Source: JAUSNA01 sp964568885 (GTDB taxonomy: Bacteria; Patescibacteriota; Microgenomatia; Levybacterales; GWA1-39-11). From it: a DNA stretch of 42,344 bases. The position numbers were made by a program, and so were the translations under genes. The stretch lies in contig CAZMSF010000009.1 in assembly GCA_964568885.1 (NCBI GenBank), forward strand, positions 1 through 42,344, read 5' to 3'. Shown here piece after piece: positions 7,690 to 13,543 of this stretch (positions are counted from its first letter, which is position 1; every line of letters starts with the position of its first letter). Under the pieces are notes generated by a model that saw only the letters and a program-made list of their open reading frames with translations, made no database searches and was not told the origin of the DNA.

Positions 7690-8856
7690 ATGGTAGTGCA
7701 TAAAAACATCAAATTACTAACTTGGTTTAATTTTTTTACTGATTTCAAGCTGTATGCGCCTATTGCGATAATTTACTTCGCAAACGTTACAGGTTCATTT
7801 GCCTTGGGAATGAGTATCTTTTCCGTTGCAATGATTTCCTCAGCTTTGCTTGAAATCCCAACTGGTGTTTTGTCAGATTATGTGGGACGAAGAAAAACTG
7901 TAATCCTTGGTGCAGCAGCAGCAGTTTTGTACTCAATTTTTTACGCAATAGGTCAGACCTTTTGGATATTAGTCATTGGGGCAATCTTTGAAGGGCTTTC
8001 ACGCTCATTCTATAGCGGAAATAATGACGCATTACTTCATGACACATTAGCTGAGACAGGAAACGAACATGAATATGATGAGTTTCTAGGTCGAACAAGT
8101 GCAATGTTTCAAGCAGCACTAGCGATATCGGCTTTATTAGGTGGATTCTTAGCTACCTGGTCTTTTCCTCTTATTATGTGGCTCTCTGTTATTCCTCAGT
8201 TGCTATGCCTTTTTATATCACTTTTCCTAATCGAATCAAAGGTACACACAAATCAAAGCGGAAATATCTACCTCCATCTGAAAGATGCGTATACAAAGTT
8301 TGTAAGCAACAAAAAACTTCGACTTTTAAGTATTGCCTCCATTTCGGGATATGCTTTTGGTGAAGCTGGCTATCAATTCCAATCAGCCTTTTATAATACT
8401 TTATGGCCTGTTTGGGCAATCGGTATTGCTAAAACACTTTCCAATGTGGGAGCAACAGCAAGTTTCCATTTCAGCGGAAGACTAATTAGAAAATACAATG
8501 CTTTGAAAATTCTGATTGTTGATAATGTTTATAACCGCATTATTAATATCTTTTCTACTGCCTTTCCTACAGTTTTATCTCCACTGCTTATGTCATCAAC
8601 ATCGGTCTTTTTTGGCGTGACTAGTGTCGCAAAAAATTCGTTAATGATGAAAGAGTTTACCAATGAGCAACGCGCGACCATGGGTTCGCTTAACTCATTT
8701 GCTGGAAGTATTGCCTTTGGTATTCTTGCCTTTTTCCTTGGATTTTTAGCAGATAAAATCTCTCCTGCGCGTGCTTTACTAATTCTTCAGATATTTCAAA
8801 TAGGAAATCTGTTCTTATACTGGAAGCTCTTTAAGCATGATAGAGCAACGAACTAG
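7690..8856 (+). CDS. MFS transporter (element cargo)
   Basis: About 388 residues and 12 predicted membrane segments. The loop 2-3 signature is GVLSDYVGRRKTV, and motif B-like residues follow in EGLSRSFYSGNNDALLHD. It belongs to the MFS group often seen on Patescibacterial and Firmicutes mobile elements. It is divergently paired with the P1 peptidase gene. The stop codon at 8854-8856 lies four bases before the P' arm repeat begins, so the gene was placed right at the repeat edge. Start chosen from the -10 position; the ATG at 7684 is the alternative. Substrate unknown. Confidence 0.8.
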   Translation: MVVHKNIKLLTWFNFFTDFKLYAPIAIIYFANVTGSFALGMSIFSVAMISSALLEIPTGVLSDYVGRRKTVILGAAAAVLYSIFYAIGQTFWILVIGAIFEGLSRSFYSGNNDALLHDTLAETGNEHEYDEFLGRTSAMFQAALAISALLGGFLATWSFPLIMWLSVIPQLLCLFISLFLIESKVHTNQSGNIYLHLKDAYTKFVSNKKLRLLSIASISGYAFGEAGYQFQSAFYNTLWPVWAIGIAKTLSNVGATASFHFSGRLIRKYNALKILIVDNVYNRIINIFSTAFPTVLSPLLMSSTSVFFGVTSVAKNSLMMKEFTNEQRATMGSLNSFAGSIAFGILAFFLGFLADKISPARALLILQIFQIGNLFLYWKLFKHDRATN

Positions 8857-8860
8857 CGGT

Positions 8861-8957
8861 ATTTTCAAACCTCTCCCTGCGCGACAGGACAGTGCAAAAT
8901 AGCTTCAGGGAGCTGTTTGTTGCGGTTGTGGAGTACAAGAAGACGCGGGATGTGCTG
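8861..8957. repeat. 97-bp perfect inverted repeat, copy 2 (P' arm)
   Basis: The inverted copy of 5029-5125. Together the two bracket the recombinase, peptidase and MFS genes (module A), making that segment potentially invertible by homologous or site-specific recombination. Confidence 0.97.
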
Positions 8958-9071
8958 GCATTCACGAACAGGTTTCAAACCTATGATTGGGTTGCTCCAT
9001 ACGAGCCACTCGATGAAACCATGGCCATGATGCAACAGATATTATACCCCCAGGCCTACCTCACTGCATAG
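8862..9071 (+). pseudogene. Duplicate recombinase C-terminus spanning attP
   Basis: A start-less reading frame in phase with the recombinase. It encodes the same last 31 residues before the core (SNLSLRDRT to TRDVL) and then continues through the core into 37 new residues ending QAYLTA and TAG at 9069-9071. It is not a gene by itself. It shows what the recombinase tail would be when module A is flipped, or when the element is circular. It is therefore either the native tail kept as a switchable 3' exon-like cassette, or a relic of a duplicated recombinase. Confidence 0.8.
8951..8957 (-). other. Intact internal attP core, inverted
   Basis: CAGCACA read on the minus strand, with the P arm (8958-9175) and the P' arm (8861-8950) on its two sides. 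Twelve bases from the core is a near-perfect palindrome, AGGTTTCAAACCT (8970-8982), a plausible recombinase arm site. It also occurs at attR (13274-13286). Confidence 0.75.
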
Positions 9072-9175
9072 TACTGCTCACCAACGAGACAGTAACAGAA
9101 GCGACCCCCTCTACAGCAAAAAGGGTTAAAGGGGATGACCTGAGTGGAAGGTAGAGGACGGCTAAGCGGTTAGTC
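8951..9175. repeat. 225-bp perfect inverted repeat, copy 1 (P arm)
   Basis: The reverse complement of 13081-13305, checked base by base with no mismatch. It overlaps the P' repeat by the seven-base core. The outer edge coincides with the GAC-TAA end of the minus-strand gene at 9170. Confidence 0.97.
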
Positions 9176-9520
9176 CCAAGGACCATAATGACGGGTCACA
9201 AGACATTGAGCAACCATCTCAGAAACAGTGTATTTTTTTAATTCTTTTTCATTAATTTGTCCTACTTGGTAATAAACATCTTTTGGAACTCTTTTGGGAT
9301 TCTCAGGATTAATACTTGGGTCTATAACAGTGCCACCCATTTCAATCCAAGCATGTTCATCGCGAGCCCCTTTCATATGGCCAGAATTCATAAGCACAGT
9401 ACCATGGACTAAAAAAGCTTTTCTTGCTTCAATTTCGTCCATGTCCATTAAGTATCTGTATGCGTTTGGATAACACATTCCTAGTTGATGGGTTTGTTGT
9501 GAGTTTTTGTTTTTTCTCAT
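9170..9520 (-). CDS. Small transglutaminase-like Cys/His/Asp protein
   Basis: 116 residues. The order of conserved-looking residues is Cys (GMCYPNAYRYL, residue 16), His (DEHAWIEMG, about residue 56) and Asp (TVIDPSIN, about residue 67). This Cys - HAWxE - DP arrangement is seen in transglutaminase-like and papain-like folds. An enzymatic role is inferred only from that pattern, and the protein is smaller than most such domains. Its last Asp codon and stop lie inside the 225-bp repeat. It is the outermost gene of module B next to attP. Family not firmly recognised. Confidence 0.5.
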   Translation of the reverse strand: MRKNKNSQQTHQLGMCYPNAYRYLMDMDEIEARKAFLVHGTVLMNSGHMKGARDEHAWIEMGGTVIDPSINPENPKRVPKDVYYQVGQINEKELKKYTVSEMVAQCLVTRHYGPWD

Positions 9521-10219
9521 TTTAGTTTATTGTTGTATTACATTTCCCTGAAAAGCACTAGGATTGTATACCCTATCTCTAGGTGTACATTCATTCTGTT
9601 TGTCGGTTATATCTCCGCAGAATTTAGCCAACTTCCTATCTCAAAACTGGTGCAATGACCAGAAAGGGACTAGTCGCGAAGTACGTCACTGTTCCTACTA
9701 GTCGCAATATACAGAATTAAACTGTACTCGTTTTTTAAAAACAACTCTCGTTGCATTTCCCTGCGTCTGTTGATTCCGTCTTTCGACTTTCTGGACGCCC
9801 AGAAATTGAGTGTTGCGGTCTGATTCGTTTCAAGGCATCGTACCTCTGTCGGTGTGTATCAGACTCTTATATTCCACTTCTCACCGCCGATTAATTACGG
9901 TCACTGTCTCTTACTTGAATTTTTGTCACAAAAAAACTCGTCCTTAGCTCTAGCAAGTGTGTCGCTCACTTTTTGGCAAATGGTTACTTGCCAGAACTAA
10001 AAACGAGTATTTTATGAGCGACTTACAGTTTGCCAAAACCATAAATAATGTATCAAAATAGCCTCGGAAAGTCAATAGTACTATAAGTCTATGTATGCAG
10101 TTGCATATATCTATTTCGCAATACTTGCAGTCAAAATAGCGATACATTTTTCAAAAAAACTTATATGAAACGCTCTTTTGATGAAGATATTAGAAGATTT
10201 GTGCGTAAACCATAACCTT
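9521..10219. other. About 700-bp non-coding region rich in hairpins
   Basis: No convincing gene. Inverted repeats: CTGGT/ACCAG around 9645-9661; GACTAGT/ACTAGTC within 9668-9705 (ACTAGTCGC also repeats directly at 9669 and 9697); TTTCTGG/CCAGAAA at 9788-9805; GTCTGAT/ATCAGAC at 9818-9864; GTCGCTCA/TGAGCGAC at 9961-9968 and 10015-10022. Inside the last, GGCAA (9975-9979) can pair either with TTGCC at 9988-9992 or with a second copy at 10030-10034. This could be a large structured RNA, a replication origin or a transfer origin. Strand not determined. Confidence 0.5.
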
Positions 10220-10534
10220 TTACTCACTAATGAAATTATGGTATCCACCAATTGCCATTAATCTGTCCCACCAGTCTGTTTTCTTACTTTTTTGCATTTT
10301 CTCGATAGCTATCTCAATAAATCTGCCATATGTAAAACCCTTTTGTTCCAAATATGCTCGTACACGAGGAGTTGATTTTTTAAGATACTTACTTCCAAGT
10401 GCTTGTGCGCTTTCTCTTGATTTGCAGTTAAAAACTTTCATAGCAGCAGCAGTTCCGTTTCCACCATTTTTGAGATACTCAATAATAAATTGTTCCCACC
10501 TCGGTAAAAGGAGATTAGAAATTTCTTCAGTCAT
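10220..10534 (-). CDS. Terminase small subunit-like DNA-binding protein
   Basis: About 104 residues. The core WEQFIIEYLKNGGNGTAAAM followed by SRESAQALGSKYLKK and TPRVRAYLEQKG follows the Terminase_2-type helix-turn-helix pattern (xxFxxEYLxxxNxxxAAxxxG...Axxxxxx.LLxxPxVxxxL). Small terminases recognise packaging sites. No large terminase, portal or capsid gene is present here, so the protein may be a domesticated DNA-binding factor or point to packaging by a helper phage. A TGn-TAGAAT -10 (10542-10547, minus strand) overlaps an earlier ATG at 10543, so I start at the ATG at 10534, which would be leaderless. The long structured region lies downstream of the gene. Confidence 0.55.
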   Translation of the reverse strand: MTEEISNLLLPRWEQFIIEYLKNGGNGTAAAMKVFNCKSRESAQALGSKYLKKSTPRVRAYLEQKGFTYGRFIEIAIEKMQKSKKTDWWDRLMAIGGYHNFISE

Positions 10535-10564
10535 GTCAATCATTCTATCAGGTTAATTTATTTA

Positions 10565-10593
10565 TTGCCCAATTATTCTTGTCGTAGTAAAAT
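10565..10593 (+). promoter_or_regulatory. Promoter of the module B operon
   Basis: TTGCCC at 10565-10570, a 17-base spacer, then TAAAAT at 10588-10593. The predicted start near 10600 gives a leader of about 145 bases before the first ATG at 10745. Confidence 0.5.
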
Positions 10594-10599
10594 CAAAAT

Positions 10600-10744
10600 A
10601 CAATTAATTGCCTAAACGCGTTAGAAATAGCGCGCATGGCATAGAAAACCGTTGAAAGTAATAAGCTCGTCGTCGAGTGCTTTCAACGGTCGTGCAGGGA
10701 AACTTGCATGGAGGAGCAATCCTCACTGGCGGCGGGCTTTTTGT
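10600..10744 (+). ncRNA. Structured leader RNA with terminator-like end
   Basis: A 10-bp perfect stem CCGTTGAAAG/CTTTCAACGG (10649-10658, 10680-10689) encloses a second stem CTCG-TCGT-CGAG (10666-10677). A third hairpin, GAGGA-GCAA-TCCTC (10711-10724), hides a GGAGG. The inner segment GCTCGTCG (10665-10672) can also pair along its whole length with CGGCGGGC (10730-10737, allowing G-U), which is followed at once by TTTTT. That alternative pairing would form a pseudoknot or an attenuator. The structure matches no class I know. Regulatory role inferred. Confidence 0.45.
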
Positions 10745-10960
10745 ATGAAAGTTGATAAATACGCACACATCAAAGCAGGAGCACTCTTTATTGCTGGAAT
10801 CGGTATATTGTTCTATGAAACATGGAAAACAGGTGATTATGTAATAGTCCTTGTTGGAGCAATCCTCTTATTGGGCGCAGGGAAAGTTTTTGGAGAGCAT
10901 GAAGGAAAAGAAAGTTTATCAAACTACATTGACCATCTGAAAGATGAAAAAGCGAATTAA
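10745..10960 (+). CDS. Small two-helix membrane protein
   Basis: 71 residues starting MKVDKYAHIKAGALF, with two hydrophobic segments (about residues 11-25 and 34-50) and a charged tail. An upstream TTG at 10652 would extend it by 31 residues, but that stretch is the stem-loop RNA and gives an unlikely peptide, so I start at the ATG. It is the first gene of the module B operon; the next gene overlaps by 17 bases. Function unknown. Confidence 0.6.
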   Translation: MKVDKYAHIKAGALFIAGIGILFYETWKTGDYVIVLVGAILLLGAGKVFGEHEGKESLSNYIDHLKDEKAN

Positions 10961-11297
10961 TAAACAGTACTTATTCTCAGTGATATTTTTCCTTTTGGGC
11001 GCAGTTCTTATGTACGCCTTTACAAGAGCTGAAATCCATAAAAATAAGGAAATAACAGCAAGAATAATCAAAACATCTATCTCTAGCCTACAATCTTCAC
11101 AAAGCCTTGCAGACTCATGCTCAGAGGCGTACACGACAGTTACTAAATGTGTATCAAATATCAATTCCTGCAATATCCATGAGGAAGCGCAAAAACTGGA
11201 TTCCTTTGAATTGCAAAAAGAACAAGCAAACGAACAAATAAAAAGCACAAATCGTGAGCTACGGACAATAATTAAGGATTACTGGCCAAACAACTAG
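10944..11297 (+). CDS. Membrane-anchored coiled-coil protein, unknown
   Basis: 117 residues. A basic N-terminus (MKKRINK) and one hydrophobic segment (about 9-28) precede a mostly helical, polar region with heptad-like spacing (about 35-112) and four cysteines (SCSEAY, TKCVSN, NSCNIHEE). It resembles small phage spanin- or lysis-like and entry-exclusion-like proteins in layout only; no family is recognised. It is in an operon with the preceding membrane protein and the FtsK-gamma gene. Confidence 0.55.
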   Translation: MKKRINKQYLFSVIFFLLGAVLMYAFTRAEIHKNKEITARIIKTSISSLQSSQSLADSCSEAYTTVTKCVSNINSCNIHEEAQKLDSFELQKEQANEQIKSTNRELRTIIKDYWPNN

Positions 11298-11303
11298 TGA
11301 AGT

Positions 11304-11510
11304 ATGAAATATAGTGACCCTATTTTTGATGAAGTAGTGGAAGAAATAATCAAATGTGAACGCGTCTCAATACCATTTCTTCAAAGACGTTTTGCCATCG
11401 GCTATACTCGTGCGGAACGTCTATTAACCCAACTAGTGCAATTTGGATACGTTGAAAAAGGGAAAAATTATACACCCCGAAAAGTAATAAAAAATAAGTT
11501 GCTCCAGTAA
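11304..11510 (+). CDS. Stand-alone FtsK gamma (winged-helix) domain protein
   Basis: 68 residues. The core PIFDEVVEEIIKCERVSIPF then LQRRFAIGYTRAERLLTQL matches the FtsK gamma domain, whose hallmark is S.LQRR..IGY.RA..L. In FtsK this C-terminal winged helix reads KOPS sequences and contacts XerD. Here it is a free protein with no motor domain. It could bind DNA as a repressor, or interfere with host FtsK/XerCD. It sits seven bases after the coiled-coil gene. Domain identity is strong; the role is inference. Confidence 0.8.
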   Translation: MKYSDPIFDEVVEEIIKCERVSIPFLQRRFAIGYTRAERLLTQLVQFGYVEKGKNYTPRKVIKNKLLQ

Positions 11511-11527
11511 GCAATTCTCGCTTCGGA

Positions 11528-11536
11528 TGATATAAT
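11528..11536 (+). promoter_or_regulatory. Extended -10 promoter of the two-gene unit
   Basis: TGATATAAT: a TGn extension directly before TATAAT (11531-11536). It ends nine bases before the ATG at 11546, so the transcript would have a leader of about three bases or none. It makes the 11546-13086 pair an independent transcription unit within module B. Confidence 0.55.
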
Positions 11537-11545
11537 TGCTCAAAC

Positions 11546-12283
11546 ATGAGCACGCAGGCAAATAAAGTATTTACTAGCAAAATAAAAGACTACAAAAGGG
11601 ATAAAAAAACTCTTACTCCACCATTTGGACAGTTGAAGATGATACAGGTCATGTGGCATAAAGATATGCTTCCTGATTTTTTATGGATTGATTCACTTAT
11701 TGCTTTTTATGGAGAAATGGGTGCCCCAATCTATTACAATCATCTACTTGATGTTCTTGATAAATACCACAGTGGAGAGCCAATCCTAACTGGAATGATT
11801 AGTGAATTTTCTTTGATTCCAGAAAAAGATAGGGAAGAAATCATAAGTAAGAATAAATTCTTAATTGAGGACACGATAATAAATCCGTTCAGCCACATTA
11901 TCAGGCTATATCCAGAGTGTCCAATGAGTTGGCTGCTTGACGGCGCTGACCTAACCCCGCAGGATAATGGTGATGCAATAGAAGATGCAAAAAGAGCAGT
12001 TAAGCGACTCTTTCCAGCTAAAGACAGTCATGGTGGTTTTGTTAGGGCTTTACCACTGAGCAGATTTTTTAAGCACAACAAAGTATTCATTACCTCAAAA
12101 CTTACTGAACTCGTTAAAAGTATTGAGGAGTATCCCAACGGAGACAGGCATCACGCAGAGTCTTTTGCGCGAACCACGCATAATATGTATTACGGTCAAG
12201 AGCGAAGCAAAAATCCAGATTTGGCAAAGTGGAGTGAATACTTTTGGAAGATAAACTATACTATCTCAAAATGCGAAACATGA
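11546..12283 (+). CDS. Unknown protein, first gene of a two-gene unit
   Basis: 245 residues, no signal peptide or membrane segment, rich in helix-forming and aromatic residues. Notable conserved-looking pieces are MWHKDMLPDFLWIDSL, PECPMSWLLDG and, near the end, GDRHHAESFARTTHNMYY. The last contains a His-His-x-Glu group that could bind metal or act catalytically, but I recognise no family. Its stop overlaps the next start as ATGA, which implies translational coupling and joint function. The unit has its own promoter, is the last cargo before attR and resembles the two-gene accessory (defence or toxin-antitoxin) modules typical of element ends. That role is speculative. Confidence 0.6.
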   Translation: MSTQANKVFTSKIKDYKRDKKTLTPPFGQLKMIQVMWHKDMLPDFLWIDSLIAFYGEMGAPIYYNHLLDVLDKYHSGEPILTGMISEFSLIPEKDREEIISKNKFLIEDTIINPFSHIIRLYPECPMSWLLDGADLTPQDNGDAIEDAKRAVKRLFPAKDSHGGFVRALPLSRFFKHNKVFITSKLTELVKSIEEYPNGDRHHAESFARTTHNMYYGQERSKNPDLAKWSEYFWKINYTISKCET

Positions 12284-13086
12284 AGAAAAAAGAAAAGAAA
12301 CATATAAATTTTATTGATGAATTTAGGAGCTGTGGTAGAGATACCGCTGATAAGCTAATCGAGGTTTTAGAAAAGCAGCAAGAAGAAATTGCGCTTGATA
12401 CATTTTCACCAGAAAAAGATGAGGTGATAAACGGCCTATTTTTTCGTATTTTCAGATTCTTCCATAGTTTTCGTATCAGTTTTCATTTTTGGGCTGCCGA
12501 TATTGCTGAGATGACTTACCGTACTATGCTTGAAAGTCTTTTCTATTTAAGATTTTTAACAAAGGAAAATAATGATGAGCTGTATAAGGAATTCATTAAG
12601 TATGGTATTGGACAAGAAAAGTTATTTAAGGCTCACTTGGCGACACTTCTTGACGAGAAGAAGATAGAGAGCACGCCTGAACTAATCGAATATATCAATT
12701 CAAGTGGCGATGAGATTTGGGACGAGCTTGTTTCAATAAAATTGGCCAATTTTGAAAATCTTAACAAGCTTGCAGAAAAAAGTGATTCAAAATATGACTA
12801 TGCCGTTCATTACCAACCTTATTCAATTACAGAACATGGTCAGTGGCCAGCTCTTAAAAGATATTACTTAAAAAGATGTAAAAATCCATTACATAGGTAT
12901 CACTTTGTTGGAAATGCCCGTTTACCGTATATGGATTTGAGCTTCTTGCTTTCAACTACCGACTTATTTTACGAGGCATATTTAATTTGGATAAAAATGT
13001 ACAATTTGAAAGATGAGGTTAAGCCAATACTAGAGGAGTATGCTAAATGTATCGGTGAAATAAAAAAGCCAAAAATGGAAGACTAA
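12280..13086 (+). CDS. DUF5677-like helical protein
   Basis: 268 residues from the ATG at 12280; an ATG at 12271 is possible. An all-helical soluble protein. Its central part has FHSFRISFHFWAADIAEMTY and TMLESLFYLRFLTK, the R.xxLE..x.xxYL pattern of DUF5677, a family found beside phage-resistance and other accessory genes. Its last codon, Asp, and TAA stop (13081-13086) lie in the 225-bp repeat, exactly as for the unrelated gene at 9170. Coupled to the preceding gene. Function unknown. Confidence 0.6.
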   Translation: MKKKEKKHINFIDEFRSCGRDTADKLIEVLEKQQEEIALDTFSPEKDEVINGLFFRIFRFFHSFRISFHFWAADIAEMTYRTMLESLFYLRFLTKENNDELYKEFIKYGIGQEKLFKAHLATLLDEKKIESTPELIEYINSSGDEIWDELVSIKLANFENLNKLAEKSDSKYDYAVHYQPYSITEHGQWPALKRYYLKRCKNPLHRYHFVGNARLPYMDLSFLLSTTDLFYEAYLIWIKMYNLKDEVKPILEEYAKCIGEIKKPKMED

Positions 13087-13305
13087 CCGCTTAGCCGTCC
13101 TCTACCTTCCACTCAGGTCATCCCCTTTAACCCTTTTTGCTGTAGAGGGGGTCGCTTCTGTTACTGTCTCGTTGGTGAGCAGTACTATGCAGTGAGGTAG
13201 GCCTGGGGGTATAATATCTGTTGCATCATGGCCATGGTTTCATCGAGTGGCTCGTATGGAGCAACCCAATCATAGGTTTGAAACCTGTTCGTGAATGCCA
13301 GCACA
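13081..13305. repeat. 225-bp perfect inverted repeat, copy 2 (P arm at attR)
   Basis: The inverted copy of 8951-9175. With it, this repeat brackets all of module B. The repeat ends at the core; from 13306 the sequence is host. Confidence 0.97.
13299..13305 (+). other. attR core (CAGCACA)
   Basis: P arm on the left, host DNA (ACTGTTTTATATTC) on the right. Joined to the tRNA side of attL it gives the predicted empty site. Confidence 0.8.
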
Positions 13306-13339
13306 ACTGTTTTATATTCTATCAAAAATAACCTATAGT

Positions 13340-13368
13340 TTGTGTTCGTAACTATTCTATGCTATAAT
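13340..13368 (+). promoter_or_regulatory. Promoter of the DEAD-box helicase gene
   Basis: TTGTGT at 13340-13345, a 17-base spacer and the extended -10 TGCTATAAT (13360-13368). The predicted start near 13375 leaves a leader of about 170 bases. Long leaders are common for cold-induced helicase genes, but a cold-shock motif is not proven. The nearest attR base is only 35 bases away. Confidence 0.6.
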
Positions 13369-13543
13369 GCATAGATTCGCAGACTGTATGCAAATACATC
13401 TGCTTAAAGGCAAGGCCTTCAAGCTTTGCTTAATATTTTAGTTTTTTAATTTAGGATAAAGATACCACTTCTGACTTCGTATCTTACCTCATAAAACTCT
13501 TCAATTTTGAGCAGAATTATTTGCATATTGCGAGGTTAACTTT

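Larger units (their letters stand above)
5029..13305. mobile_element. Integrated element in tRNA-Gln with an internal inverted attP
   Basis: The left end is in the 3' end of tRNA-Gln and the right end abuts the leader region of the DEAD-box helicase gene. The core CAGCACA is present at 5029-5035 (attL), 8951-8957 (inverted) and 13299-13305 (attR). The sequence right of attL equals the P' arm of the central site, and the sequence left of attR equals its P arm, so the central site is an intact attP in inverted orientation. Removing 5036-13305 would give tRNA-Gln-CAGCACA followed by host DNA. The element encodes its recombinase but no replication protein, relaxase or capsid protein that I can recognise. 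It could be an integrative plasmid, a satellite or a phage relic. Confidence 0.85.

Noticed and set aside
9669..9705. ACTAGTCGC repeats as a CRISPR or iteron array
   Set aside because: Only two copies, nine bases long; no array of repeats and spacers exists anywhere in the window.
9950..10147. 65-residue minus-strand reading frame
   Set aside because: It lies in the hairpin-rich region, has an unlikely composition and no ribosome-binding or -10 signal.
10652..10744. N-terminal extension of the 71-residue membrane protein from a TTG start
   Set aside because: The stretch is a perfect stem-loop with a terminator-like end and gives a low-complexity peptide; the ATG at 10745 begins a normal protein.
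5029..13305. Simple tandem integration of two related elements
   Set aside because: A tandem array would leave the middle att site in the same orientation as attL and attR; here it is inverted, and only one recombinase start is present.
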